Source of the DNA: Peribacillus frigoritolerans
GTDB taxonomy: Bacteria; Bacillota; Bacilli; Bacillales; DSM-1321
Assembly: GCF_001636405.1 (NCBI RefSeq)
Contig: NZ_KV440950.1
Coordinates: 3,886,778 to 3,950,777 of the forward strand
DNA: 64,000 bases
Direction of reading: 5' to 3'
The notes under the pieces are model-generated. The model did no database searches. It saw nothing but the letters and a program-made list of their open reading frames with translations, and had not been told where the DNA came from. A program made the translations under genes and the position numbers. Within the stretch, counting starts at the first letter, position 1; every line of letters begins with the position of its first letter. Shown here one piece after another: positions 27,085 through 36,569 of this stretch.

Positions 27085-28377
27085 TTATAATGAATATTTC
27101 TCCAGCTGCCCGGTTATTGGATGATCAGCTAGACAAAAACCTTTGCATTCATATCTTTCCGATTCTTCATTAAAGGAGAGAGTGCGCAATATGGTTTCAT
27201 TTTTCAGCTGTGATAGTAGTTTACCCTCACTCGATGGCAGGAAAACATGATACGGGATCATTTCTTCAATCACGTACTTTTCAATTTCTTCCATGATTTC
27301 ATTCAGATCCGATTGTTCATAGGCACTGATCATTAATGAAGCACGACTGGCTGATCTCACAAAATCAGCGTGAACCTTATCCTTCTTATTATACAACGTG
27401 AGCTGTGGAATGGAAGGGACATCTAAGTCATTTAGCAAATCCTGCACCGTTTTCTGATGATTAAAGTAATCGGTACTTGAGGAATCGACCACATGTAACA
27501 GCAGATCCGCTTCTTTCACCTCTTCCAAGGTAGAGCGGAATGCGGCAATTAAAGATGTCGGCAAATCTTGTATGAATCCAACCGTATCCGTCAGAAGCAC
27601 GGTAAATCCGCTAGGAAGAATCGCCTTTCGTGTCATGGGATCCAGCGTAGCGAATAATTGGTTCTCTTCATATGAATCCGCCTCCGTCAAACGGTTGAAC
27701 AGCGTTGATTTACCTGCATTTGTGTATCCCACTAGTGCTATTTGAAAGGTCTTATTACGTTTTCTTCTATCACGATAGCGTTCACGATGCTTCACTATTC
27801 CACTTAATTGGTGCTTGATTTCATCTATTTTTCCACGGATGTGGCGGCGGTCGCTTTCCAGCTTCGTCTCCCCTGGTCCCCTTGTGCCGATCCCGCCTCC
27901 TAGCCTGGACATTGCCGTCCCCTGTCCAACCAAACGCGGCAATAAATATTGGAGCTGAGCAAGTTCAACCTGCAGCTTCCCTTCCCTGGATCGAGCCCGC
28001 TGAGCAAATATATCCAATATTAGCTGTGTCCGGTCTATGACCCTTGCCTCCAATTGTTTCGAAAGGTTCCGAATCTGGCTCGGGGATAATTCATCATTAA
28101 AGATAAATAAATCCGGCTCCAGCTCCTCTTCCAGATTCCGGAGTTCTTCCACTTTTCCTTTTCCTATATATGTAGCCGGATCGACGCTTTCCCTTTTCTG
28201 GGAGATGGTCATTAAAACCTCAGCATTCGCCGTCTTCGCCAAAGAAGACAGTTCATCGAGTGAATATTCAAAATGTTCACTTGTCTCAGTTGTTTGACAC
28301 CCAATCAAGACAGCCGTTTCCTTTATTGCTTCTTCCAAATCACACGCACCACCCTCTGGTAAATTTAACTTAATCAT
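27085..28377 (-). CDS. hflX: GTPase HflX
   Basis: 430-residue ribosome-associated GTPase that splits stalled 70S ribosomes after stress. N-terminal glycine-rich HflX domain ([14 protein letters not shown] near 165-180), then the G domain with GYTNAGKST (P loop), DTVGF (G3) and NKKD (G4). B. subtilis ynbA orthologue by position. Immediately upstream of the ynbB-type gene. Confidence 0.95.
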   Translation of the reverse strand: MIKLNLPEGGACDLEEAIKETAVLIGCQTTETSEHFEYSLDELSSLAKTANAEVLMTISQKRESVDPATYIGKGKVEELRNLEEELEPDLFIFNDELSPSQIRNLSKQLEARVIDRTQLILDIFAQRARSREGKLQVELAQLQYLLPRLVGQGTAMSRLGGGIGTRGPGETKLESDRRHIRGKIDEIKHQLSGIVKHRERYRDRRKRNKTFQIALVGYTNAGKSTLFNRLTEADSYEENQLFATLDPMTRKAILPSGFTVLLTDTVGFIQDLPTSLIAAFRSTLEEVKEADLLLHVVDSSSTDYFNHQKTVQDLLNDLDVPSIPQLTLYNKKDKVHADFVRSASRASLMISAYEQSDLNEIMEEIEKYVIEEMIPYHVFLPSSEGKLLSQLKNETILRTLSFNEESERYECKGFCLADHPITGQLEKYSL

Positions 28378-28506
28378 AACAAAAAAATTGAATATATAAA
28401 AATTTCCTCAAAACGAAGCTTTTAACCATTTTAAAAATTGCGATACCATGCTAAAATCAAATTTGGCTTTACCATCAAAATCGAAAAGACATAGAGGGAC
28501 ATTCAT

Positions 28507-29115
28507 ATGACATGGGAAGTATTAAGCTTCATAGGTACGATTGCATTCGCTATAAGCGGAACCATCATCGCCATGGAAGAAGAGTATGATATTTTAGGAG
28601 TTTATATTTTAGGAATCATAACCGCCTTTGGCGGCGGGGCAATCCGCAATCTGTTGATCGGCGTCCCCGTTTCAGCTTTATGGGATCAAAGTTTCTATTT
28701 TGTCATCGCTTTAGTATCCATCACCATCGTTTTTGTTTTTCCTACAAACCTATCAAAGCACTGGGACAGATGGGGAAATCTCACTGATGCCATTGGCCTC
28801 TCAGCCTTTGCCATCCAAGGGGCGATGTATGCCGTGGAACTTAATCATCCAATAAGCGCCATCATAGTATCAGCTGCATTAACCGGATGCGGCGGCGGGA
28901 TACTCCGTGACGTGCTGGCCGGAAGAAAGCCATTGGTCTTCAGGAAAGAAATCTACGCAGTATGGGCCATCATTGCAGGCTTGGCTTTAGGCAGTGGTGT
29001 ATTATCCCAATCATGGCAGCTTTATTCGCTCTTTGCCGTCATCACAATATTGCGAGTCCTTTCTTATACCAATAATTGGCATCTTCCTAATAAAAAATGG
29101 GTGCCTAAAACATAA
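28507..29115 (+). CDS. TRIC-type cation channel family protein
   Basis: 202 residues, six to seven membrane spans in two repeats, each with a glycine-rich kink: AFGGGAIRNLLIG near 40-52 and GCGGGILRDVLAG near 126-138. This is the UPF0126/TRIC family, homotrimeric potassium-selective channels in structural work; physiological role in bacteria unclear. It is divergent from hflX and convergent with spoVK, sharing the terminator at 29117-29151. Confidence 0.88.
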   Translation: MTWEVLSFIGTIAFAISGTIIAMEEEYDILGVYILGIITAFGGGAIRNLLIGVPVSALWDQSFYFVIALVSITIVFVFPTNLSKHWDRWGNLTDAIGLSAFAIQGAMYAVELNHPISAIIVSAALTGCGGGILRDVLAGRKPLVFRKEIYAVWAIIAGLALGSGVLSQSWQLYSLFAVITILRVLSYTNNWHLPNKKWVPKT

Positions 29116-29116
29116 A

Positions 29117-29151
29117 TTTGAAAAGCCCGCCATCCTGGTGGGCTTTTCCAT
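29117..29151. terminator. Bidirectional terminator between the TRIC gene and spoVK
   Basis: GAAAAGCCCGCCA / TGGTGGGCTTTTC stem with loop TCC; T runs on both sides serve the two convergent genes. Confidence 0.85.
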
Positions 29152-29152
29152 G

Positions 29153-30109
29153 TCATTCTTTCTCTTCATCCTCGAAAATCAAATCTTGGCTGGTAAGCGT
29201 CAATAAATCGGATTTTTCAAATGAATCTTCCAGTAAGAGCCGCATCGCCTGTGCCCTAATTGACTTTTCTATTATATTGCGGATATAACGACCGTTAGAG
29301 AATGAAATAGGTCCCCGGAAAGAACGTAATATGATTAAATGTTCCCTTAATTTCCTTTCGGCATCCCGATTCATAAGATACTCCTTTTCCTGCAGCATCC
29401 GATCGGCTATTTCCATTAACTGTTCAATCGTATAATCCGGAAAATCAATAACAAGCGGGAACCTCGAATGAAGGCCAGGATTAAGACTTAGGAAATATTC
29501 CATTTCCCTCGAATATCCAGCAAGGATCAAAATGAATTCATGCTGCCGATCCTCCATATGCTTGACAAGGGTATCTATGGCTTCTTTTCCAAAATCCTTT
29601 TCGCCACCTCTTCCCAAGGAATAGGCTTCATCAATAAATAAGATTCCGCCAATGGCCTTCTTAATTAAATCCCTGGTTTTTTGGGCAGTATGACCGATGT
29701 ATTCCCCGACTAAATCTGCCCTCTCCGCTTCAATTAAATGCCCTTTTGAAAGTACATTCATTTTTTGAAACAACTTCCCGATTAAACGTGCAACCGTTGT
29801 TTTCCCTGTTCCCGGATTTCCTTTAAACATCATATGCAGCGCTTGCCGGCCAGTTTTCAGCCCCTTTGCCTCACGTTGTTTATTAATGTAAATCCAGGCA
29901 TATATCTCTTTTATCATCCGTTTCATTTCTTCCATTCCAACCAGCGATTTCAGTTCATCTTCAATCTCTTTCAATGCCACATGCTGGTGGGGGATTTCCT
30001 GCACCAAAATTTCTTTTATCGGCAGATCCTTTTGTAGCGCTTTTCTGTTTTCCGCATTAAACACAATATTGATTTGCCCGTTATTTTTCATACGGATCGG
30101 TTGTTCCAT
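29153..30109 (-). CDS. spoVK: Stage V sporulation protein K (AAA+ ATPase)
   Basis: About 318-residue AAA+ protein of the CbbX type made in the mother cell and needed for spore maturation. Walker A GNPGTGKTT, Walker B ILFIDEAYSL and the sensor region NGRYIRNIIEKSIRAQ are all present. The ATG at 30109 is preferred (MEQPIRMKNNGQIN) since GGAGAGGTGA lies at a good distance; the GTG at 30118 lies inside that ribosome site. Neighbours hfq and hflX agree with the Bacillus order. Confidence 0.95.
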   Translation of the reverse strand: MEQPIRMKNNGQINIVFNAENRKALQKDLPIKEILVQEIPHQHVALKEIEDELKSLVGMEEMKRMIKEIYAWIYINKQREAKGLKTGRQALHMMFKGNPGTGKTTVARLIGKLFQKMNVLSKGHLIEAERADLVGEYIGHTAQKTRDLIKKAIGGILFIDEAYSLGRGGEKDFGKEAIDTLVKHMEDRQHEFILILAGYSREMEYFLSLNPGLHSRFPLVIDFPDYTIEQLMEIADRMLQEKEYLMNRDAERKLREHLIILRSFRGPISFSNGRYIRNIIEKSIRAQAMRLLLEDSFEKSDLLTLTSQDLIFEDEEKE

Positions 30110-30440
30110 GTCATTCACCTCTCCATCTTGGACCCTGACTCTAACACCACAGTTTTTTATGATGGCATGGCAAATGCTGCATAGCCAAAATTATCCCATC
30201 GGAAAATTCGTTTATTCCTTTCGTGATTAAGCCCCATTCCCTTCTTGAAAAGCGACTTATTCTGACAGGATTTTTTCCTTGGAGGATTTATTACGACAAA
30301 TCCCAATCCCATTCACCAATATATTAGGGGTAATGTCATTTCCTGCGGTTTCCCGGAAAATAATCCGTCCCTTGATATATATTCAAATAAGGTACGTAAA
30401 ATTATCGATTCTTTGAAAAAGGACAGAGAAGGGCATGCAA
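30110..30440. other. Intergenic spoVK leader
   Basis: No supported gene; the small ymaF/ymzC-type genes present here in some Bacillus are not seen. It should hold the spoVK promoter (SigE type expected), but I cannot place it with confidence. Confidence 0.4.
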
Positions 30441-30475
30441 AAAAAACAGGTCGCTATAAGCTAAACCTGTTTTTT
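30441..30475 (-). terminator. Terminator of miaA-hfq
   Basis: AAAAAACAGGT / ACCTGTTTTTT hairpin with T runs on both strands, 17 bp after the hfq stop. Confidence 0.85.
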
Positions 30476-30491
30476 ACATTCATATATATGA

Positions 30492-30725
30492 TTATTCCTT
30501 CACTTCGTAATCGATCTGAACATTACGTTGTGGAGCAAATGTAGAAATCGCATGTTTATAGACTAATTGCTGCTTGCCCTCCGATTCAAATAAAACGGTA
30601 AAATTATCGAACCCTTTCACTTGTCCTCTAATCTGGAACCCGTTTAATAAAAATACCGTCACATACGTACCATCTTTACGTAATTGATTAAGAAACTGAT
30701 CTTGAATATTTACTGATTGTTTCAT
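30492..30725 (-). CDS. hfq: RNA chaperone Hfq
   Basis: 77 residues. Sm1 motif with the proximal-site residues ([19 protein letters not shown]) and Sm2 motif YKHAIST are complete; short C-terminus as in Gram-positives. Forms hexameric rings binding sRNA and mRNA. It starts 3 bp after the miaA stop, the usual miaA-hfq pair. Confidence 0.97.
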   Translation of the reverse strand: MKQSVNIQDQFLNQLRKDGTYVTVFLLNGFQIRGQVKGFDNFTVLFESEGKQQLVYKHAISTFAPQRNVQIDYEVKE

Positions 30726-30728
30726 GTA

Positions 30729-31712
30729 TTAGTCCTCCTCTTTTCTCTCTAAATTTATGTATTCGCCTTCACCGAAAAGCTTTCCTGCTATAAATCCAGA
30801 TATTTCATGTATTTTTTTTGGAAAACCCTCGAGATCGGTCATATCAAACCAAATTACATCCATTTTATTCCGGAACCAGGTCAATTGCCTTTTTGCGTAT
30901 CGACGGGAGTTTTGCTTTAATGTCTCAACGGCTTCATCCAATGAAGCCCTTCCATCAAAATAATCATAGATTTCTTTATAGCCTATAGCCTGGATTGATT
31001 GGCAACCCCTCAAACCTTTTTCATGAAATGACTCCACCTCTTGAATCAGCCCATCTTCTACCATAACATCAACACGTTGATCGATGCGTTGATATAACTT
31101 TTCACGTTCCATTGTCAAGCCAATGATGCACGTATCATATTTGAATTCTGTAGGCTGTTCATTCAGCTGCTCACTCATCGTTTTACCAGTACAATGATAA
31201 ATCTCAAGTGCCCTGATCACCCTTCTTACATTATTGGGATGAATCCGATTTGCGCTTTCCGGGTCAATGCTGCGTAATTGTTCAAAAACAGGATCGATTC
31301 CTGACTCCCTTACCTGTTTTTCAAGTCCCTCCCTATAAACAGGGTCGGATGGCGCCTCCGAAAATTGATAATCATAGATGACTGATTGTATGTATAATCC
31401 TGTTCCACCCACGATAATGGGAAGTTTACCTCTGCTTTGGATATCCTCGATACAAGCATTGGCTCGCTCCTGGAACTCTGCCGCACTAAATGGTTCATCA
31501 GGTTCTTTAATATCAAGTAAATAATGAGGGATTCCTTCTGTTTCTTCCCTCTTGATTTTTGCAGTACCAATATCCATCCCCTTATAAACCTGCATGGAGT
31601 CTCCGCTAATAATTTCACCATTAAATAACTTTGCCATCTCAATGCTCATCTTTGTCTTCCCAACAGCAGTCGGTCCAATGATAACGAGAAGTTTTCCTTT
31701 TTGTTGTTTCAC
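30729..31712 (-). CDS. miaA: tRNA dimethylallyltransferase MiaA
   Basis: 327 residues. Transfers dimethylallyl to A37 of tRNAs reading UNN codons. P loop GPTAVGKTK at 13-21, the DSMQVYKGMDIGTAK segment with the catalytic Asp, and RRVIRALEI and RQLTWFRN near the C-terminus. Full length, first gene of the miaA-hfq unit. Confidence 0.97.
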   Translation of the reverse strand: MKQQKGKLLVIIGPTAVGKTKMSIEMAKLFNGEIISGDSMQVYKGMDIGTAKIKREETEGIPHYLLDIKEPDEPFSAAEFQERANACIEDIQSRGKLPIIVGGTGLYIQSVIYDYQFSEAPSDPVYREGLEKQVRESGIDPVFEQLRSIDPESANRIHPNNVRRVIRALEIYHCTGKTMSEQLNEQPTEFKYDTCIIGLTMEREKLYQRIDQRVDVMVEDGLIQEVESFHEKGLRGCQSIQAIGYKEIYDYFDGRASLDEAVETLKQNSRRYAKRQLTWFRNKMDVIWFDMTDLEGFPKKIHEISGFIAGKLFGEGEYINLERKEED

Positions 31713-31845
31713 AATCTCACTGCCTTAAATGATTTTTTCCCTATCTTATCATAATCTCGTTGAGAGCAGCTAAACATCTACCCATTATGTCCAATTGAGG
31801 CACTTTTATTCAATTTTTCACCTGCAATAATCATCATCTTTATAT

Positions 31846-31880
31846 AAAAAGGTATGATCCCTTTCAGGGTCATACCTTCT
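31846..31880 (-). terminator. Terminator of the orphan sensor kinase gene
   Basis: Minus-strand stem AAGGTATGA / TCATACCTT with a compatible inner part and a following TTTATAT tract, 27 bp after the stop. Confidence 0.7.
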
Positions 31881-31906
31881 TATCAAATGTGTTTCCTTTG
31901 GATCAT

Positions 31907-33229
31907 TTAGCCCATTTTTCCATTTACGGGAATGATCATCGTAACGGTCGTTTCTTTTTCAGAGGATTGTACATGAATCTCTCCATCATATCTGTTCACT
32001 AAGTCTTTGACGATGAACAATCCTTGTCCGCGAACTTTGCCCTTTTGTGCCTTTTTGGTTGAAAAACCGCTGGCGAATATATTCTCCAGATCTAATTCCG
32101 AAATCATTGGTCCGGTGTTCGTGACCATAAACGAATACTTTTCATCATCAGCTTTGCAGGCAATATCCATTCGGCGTTCTTGCTCTGGCAATTCAATTGT
32201 TGCCTCAATAGCATTGTCGATAACATTTGATAATAATTTTATCAAATCAATTGTTTTGATCCGATTGAAGGATTTGGGTGAAACATCAATTTCGATATCG
32301 ATATTATAATTCTGGGCCGAGAGCCTTTTTGTCTCCAACAGGACCGATAAGCCCGGATGAATCACATCCAATTTCATCGATTCAATTGAATGGACTTCTT
32401 TTGAAAGCCCTGTTAAGTATTCGAGTGCTTTTGCGTTCTCCTCTAATTTAAGCAGTCCATGTATCACCTGAATATGATTGGAAAAATCATGCCTTAATGA
32501 GCGGACTGAAGCAAATAGAGATTGAAATTCCGATTGATACGTATCTTCCGTATCCCCCACTTCACGTGTCAGTTCCTTTTGATACCATTTTTGAATGACA
32601 AAAAAGGTAACCAGCAGCATGATGACAAATCCACCATTATAAACAAGAATGGCAATGCTGCTTTTCAATACCTTGCCGTTAATGGCATTAATATCTTCCG
32701 CGCTCACATCAATGCCCAAAAAACCAATAATGTCACCATCTTGATTTTTCATTGGTACTCCCACAGTCAAATACTCACCATATTCCGGATCTTCTAGAAT
32801 CCCGGTAATGAAGCTTTTGCCTTCATATCCCTGTTTGACCTGCTCCGGCGGAACTGTACATGCACCACCGATAGGAAAATCCCCTTTATGATCTTTAGAA
32901 AACCCAGTAATCATGCACTTGGATACTGTGGGATTATCAATCATGATGGTATAAACATATAATGCTCCTATTTTTTCACGGGCATCCTCTAAGTAAGCTT
33001 TTATATCCGAATAATCTTGGCTCTTTACTTGGTTATTGAGAAATCGCTGATAAGCCTCCATATCCATCGAGTCGGCTATAGATCTGGCAGCTACCAAGTT
33101 TTGATTGGCAACGGATTTTTGCACAGAATTTTTAATGCTTAAATATGTTGAAAACATATTTAGAAGAATGAAAACAATCAATAAAAGTATGGTCAAATAA
33201 AGAAGTGCCCTTAACTTTTTATTTTTCAT
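31907..33229 (-). CDS. Orphan sensor histidine kinase, DcuS/Spo0B-like (GHKL)
   Basis: 440 residues: membrane span 8-28, extracellular sensor domain of about 155 residues (Cache/PAS-like, with YTIMIDNP and the GFLGIDVSAEDI end), second span about 190-212, then a Spo0B/SpoIIJ-like dimer helix with the phospho-accepting RHDFSNHIQVI and an ATPase domain (NVIDNAIEA, GQGLFIVKDL). The layout resembles CitA/DcuS carboxylate sensors. No response regulator is next to it, so the partner must be elsewhere. Sensor ligand unknown. Confidence 0.85.
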   Translation of the reverse strand: MKNKKLRALLYLTILLLIVFILLNMFSTYLSIKNSVQKSVANQNLVAARSIADSMDMEAYQRFLNNQVKSQDYSDIKAYLEDAREKIGALYVYTIMIDNPTVSKCMITGFSKDHKGDFPIGGACTVPPEQVKQGYEGKSFITGILEDPEYGEYLTVGVPMKNQDGDIIGFLGIDVSAEDINAINGKVLKSSIAILVYNGGFVIMLLVTFFVIQKWYQKELTREVGDTEDTYQSEFQSLFASVRSLRHDFSNHIQVIHGLLKLEENAKALEYLTGLSKEVHSIESMKLDVIHPGLSVLLETKRLSAQNYNIDIEIDVSPKSFNRIKTIDLIKLLSNVIDNAIEATIELPEQERRMDIACKADDEKYSFMVTNTGPMISELDLENIFASGFSTKKAQKGKVRGQGLFIVKDLVNRYDGEIHVQSSEKETTVTMIIPVNGKMG

Positions 33230-33723
33230 AGGATTAAACTTACCTCATCTCTAGCAGCTAAAAGTTAACGAACCTATTCTGAGTTTACTATATTAAGGGA
33301 TAAAGAAATATGGAAAAATCTAATATTCTCTATAACCCCAGGCATATAATACTATAATAAATCAAGTAATTGACAGATCACCCACTATTTTTTTGATCAT
33401 ATGACCTTTTATGTTTTAGTATAAACCGCGTCTACTATTAATCATTTCCAATAAATCATTTTATCTCGATAAAGTAATTATTTTAGTATAATTATGTATG
33501 TGAAAATGATAAAAATAAATGATGCGGGGTTCGATATTCTCGCTTCAAATAAATAATTTTACCCTTTATATGAAAATATTACAAGATTGTAAAGGATTAA
33601 CCTGTAAAATCACACCATATTCCATATATTTGTGCAAAATAGCGGATCACTCCTCTTTCAATAGTTCATATTAACTAATTTATCATCAATAAAAATGCCG
33701 TTTCAATGAGAGGACTCCTGAAT
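33230..33723. other. Intergenic, nothing recognised
   Basis: About 500 bp of AT-rich DNA with no supported gene or repeat; it must hold the kinase promoter. Confidence 0.4.
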
Positions 33724-33760
33724 AAAAAAAATGGAATCTGGGACTGAACCCCAGATTCCA
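33724..33760 (-). terminator. Terminator of the BceAB-type operon
   Basis: Perfect 11-bp stem TGGAATCTGGG / CCCAGATTCCA with eight T on the minus strand, 17 bp after the permease stop. Confidence 0.85.
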
Positions 33761-33776
33761 ATACATATGATAGCTT

Positions 33777-35714
33777 TTATTTAATAGAATTGATGACTGC
33801 CCGCTCATACATCTTTTTAGTTACTTGATAGTATAGCAGTTGAAAAAGAAAATACGTTGCGATGACCATGGCCGAGTAGACAAACAAATTCGATTCCAAT
33901 AAATTGCTTAGTGCCACGTAGGCGACTATTGCATGAATCACCCCTATCAGAAACGGAGCGAAAAAGAGGATGCGTATTTCGGCGCTTAAAATTTGCCGTA
34001 TTTCTTTTTTTGTCAACCCCAATCGATGAAGGGCATGGATTTGAATTTTTTTATCTTTTAAATTCGTAAAAACTCGCAGATACATCATGCTCCCTTGGAC
34101 GATAAAGAATAATAGACTGACAAACAAGCCGATAAAAAGAATCAATATGCTTCCCTGTTTCATTTCTTGATAAATCGGAGCTCTTGTTTGCAATTGATTA
34201 TGGTCAGGATTATTAGACATTTTTTCGATTTTAGCAGCTGTTTCCATTGATTCTTCCCAGTCTTTAATTTCATACCCTCGTACTCTTACCTTCTCTTTTA
34301 AAGGCACATCAGCTGTGATTTCATGATACAGCTGATCATCGACCACCATCAGGGTCGTTGCTGCTTTTATGGGTGCCACTATCGATTGATTGCGCTGACC
34401 AATCATTGTTACCTGAATGGTTCGATTGCCAAAGTGCAGCTCCTTTTGTTCTCCCTTATGGACGAATTGATAGTCCAGTCCCCCATAAGGAAAAATATAT
34501 AACGCTTCTTTTCCAGATAACTTTGCTGGTTCAATTTTTCGCAATGCAGCCGCATTGTTATAATCACTTTCCGAGATTAATAATGACCTATTTTCATTGG
34601 GTTCTCCCGTTCTCATATGGGGTAACATGTGGGTGATGGGCACTCCAGTCATATTTACTTCGTAAAGGATCTTGAATCCATCTTCCTTTAAAGTATTCTC
34701 CACTGCAGATGGTTCAATAACTGAATAAATGGAAGCGTCTTGTTCAACCCAGCCAATTGATTGCGGAATGTTATCCATCCCTTGCTTTTTTAAATCTGCA
34801 CTGAACATGAAAAGTGTTCCAGCAGCTGTCAAAATCACGGCTGTAATGATCGAGGTTAAAAAGAATAACCTGGAATAGTCCTTAATATTGAATATCAGGT
34901 TTGTTTGAGTAATTAAATTCGTTCCGCCATATAAGCTTTTCTTCTTCCGGTAAAGCCTGCTGCATAGAGCGACAATGCTTTGGCTGAATAAAAAATAGGT
35001 GCCGATCAGTACGAAGAATACTATGGGCAATACTCTATAAGAATTGTTCAACGACATCGTACCTGCCAAATAATAAGAAATGCTTAAGCAAACTGCTGAT
35101 AGTGCAATTAACCACTTTGAAACGAAGGGAGTCTTTTTGGGTTTTTGTTTATCTTTGAGTAAATCGACTACCTCCGCATTTCCTATGTGGAACAATGAAA
35201 GGAGCGATAATAGCTGAAATAGTAAAACGAAACCAACAATTGTATAAACAAAGGCCTCAGGAACAAAGACAAATGATATTGGTTGCTCTACAGCCAATAA
35301 CCAAGATATTGCCATTAAGAATAACTTTGAGAACAAAAACCCTAAGCCAACTCCAATCAGGATAGATATGAGGGAAACCATCGTTTGCTCCAGGTAAATC
35401 AGTTTTCTAAGTTGGGATTTGGACATTCCAAGCAGTGTCAGCAGCCCAAACTCTTTTTTTCGCGGCTGTATAAATGCTGCATTCGAATAAGCGATAAAAA
35501 AAACTGAAAATATGATGATCACTATTTCAGCTGCAATGAGTCCCTTACTAATTAACTGTCCCCCTGGAATATTCGCATGGACCACATCAGGATGAAAGAT
35601 AAACGATGCGTAAATAAAAAAGATTGAGACGGAAAGGACAATACTAAAAAAATAAGCAAGATAACGTTGTGCATTTCCTTGAATATTTCTCTTAGCGAGA
35701 AGTCGGATGTTCAT
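33777..35714 (-). CDS. BceB-type ABC transporter permease
   Basis: 645 residues with ten expected membrane spans, an FtsX-like arrangement and a large extracellular domain (about residues 310-520) between spans seven and eight, the hallmark of peptide-antibiotic exporters such as BceB, PsdB or VraG. This loop senses the drug or its lipid II complex, and the permease passes the signal to the partner kinase. The gene overlaps the 3' end of the ATPase gene by 23 bp. Confidence 0.9.
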   Translation of the reverse strand: MNIRLLAKRNIQGNAQRYLAYFFSIVLSVSIFFIYASFIFHPDVVHANIPGGQLISKGLIAAEIVIIIFSVFFIAYSNAAFIQPRKKEFGLLTLLGMSKSQLRKLIYLEQTMVSLISILIGVGLGFLFSKLFLMAISWLLAVEQPISFVFVPEAFVYTIVGFVLLFQLLSLLSLFHIGNAEVVDLLKDKQKPKKTPFVSKWLIALSAVCLSISYYLAGTMSLNNSYRVLPIVFFVLIGTYFLFSQSIVALCSRLYRKKKSLYGGTNLITQTNLIFNIKDYSRLFFLTSIITAVILTAAGTLFMFSADLKKQGMDNIPQSIGWVEQDASIYSVIEPSAVENTLKEDGFKILYEVNMTGVPITHMLPHMRTGEPNENRSLLISESDYNNAAALRKIEPAKLSGKEALYIFPYGGLDYQFVHKGEQKELHFGNRTIQVTMIGQRNQSIVAPIKAATTLMVVDDQLYHEITADVPLKEKVRVRGYEIKDWEESMETAAKIEKMSNNPDHNQLQTRAPIYQEMKQGSILILFIGLFVSLLFFIVQGSMMYLRVFTNLKDKKIQIHALHRLGLTKKEIRQILSAEIRILFFAPFLIGVIHAIVAYVALSNLLESNLFVYSAMVIATYFLFQLLYYQVTKKMYERAVINSIK

Positions 35715-36468
35715 GATAGACTCCTCCCAAAACGCTTAACGTATCTAAAATCCTTTGATGGAAGCTCTGCCTTTCCCCTCCGCTGTGAACCTCCGAAAAG
35801 AACCTGCCATCCTTTATGAATAGAATCCGGTCACAGAAGCTGGCGGCAGTCGGGTCATGAGTGACCATGAGGATGGTTGCTCCCTTTTTCTCCTGAAGTG
35901 TCGTGAGGGTATCCATTACCTGCTTGGCAGATTTGGAATCCAAATTACCAGTAGGTTCATCCGCTAAAATAATGGAAGGTTCATGAATCATCGCTCTTGC
36001 ACAAGCCGTTCGTTGCTGCTGACCTCCAGAAATTTCAAAAGTCCTTTTTTCTAAAATCCCTTCTATACCAAGAAGGCTTGCCAACTGACTTACCCTATAT
36101 TCCATTACCTGCAGTTTATAATGATCTAACGCTAGAGGAAGGAGGATATTTTCGCGAACGGTAAGTGTATCAAGAAGGTTGAAGTCTTGAAAAACAAATC
36201 CAATTTCCCTTCTGCGAAACAATGCCAGATCCTGATTGTTTAATTCATTAGGATTTTGATCATTTAGAATGACTTTACCTGTGGTGGGCTTATCAATCGT
36301 GGCCATTAAGTTAAGCAGGGTGGTTTTCCCGCTGCCGGATGGACCCATCACTCCGACAAATTCCCCTTTCTGTACATTCATGGTGAAATTATGTAACGCC
36401 TTATGAAATAAATTCCCCTGTTTTTGAAAATAAGTTTTGGATAGTTGTTCTGCTTTTAAAATCGACAT
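35692..36468 (-). CDS. BceA-type ABC transporter ATPase
   Basis: Start at 36468 (MSILKAEQLSKTYF) because GGGAGG lies 9 nt before it. About 258 residues with Walker A GPSGSGKTT, signature ISGGQQQRT, Walker B ILADEPTG and the switch histidine in MVTHD. Energises the BceB-type permease for protection from antimicrobial peptides acting on the cell-wall lipid cycle. A candidate response-regulator site lies just upstream. Confidence 0.9.
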   Translation of the reverse strand: MSILKAEQLSKTYFQKQGNLFHKALHNFTMNVQKGEFVGVMGPSGSGKTTLLNLMATIDKPTTGKVILNDQNPNELNNQDLALFRRREIGFVFQDFNLLDTLTVRENILLPLALDHYKLQVMEYRVSQLASLLGIEGILEKRTFEISGGQQQRTACARAMIHEPSIILADEPTGNLDSKSAKQVMDTLTTLQEKKGATILMVTHDPTAASFCDRILFIKDGRFFSEVHSGGERQSFHQRILDTLSVLGGVYHEHPTSR

Positions 36469-36495
36469 CCGAAAATACCTCCCTTTCTTACCGTA

Positions 36496-36569
36496 AGTAT
36501 AATGAATAAAGCGGGAGGCTCCCATCGAAGTTTATTACATAATCGTTTAGCACCCTTACAATTCTGTCA
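36496..36569 (-). promoter_or_regulatory. Promoter and BceR-type operator before the ABC genes
   Basis: On the minus strand TGACA-GAAT-TGTAA (36569-36556) fits an inverted repeat TNACA-N4-TGTAA that I recall for BceR-like regulators. About 55 bp further on lies a -10 TATACT (36501-36496) with no good -35, as expected for an activator-dependent promoter. The site overlaps the last codon of the kinase gene. Confidence 0.55.
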
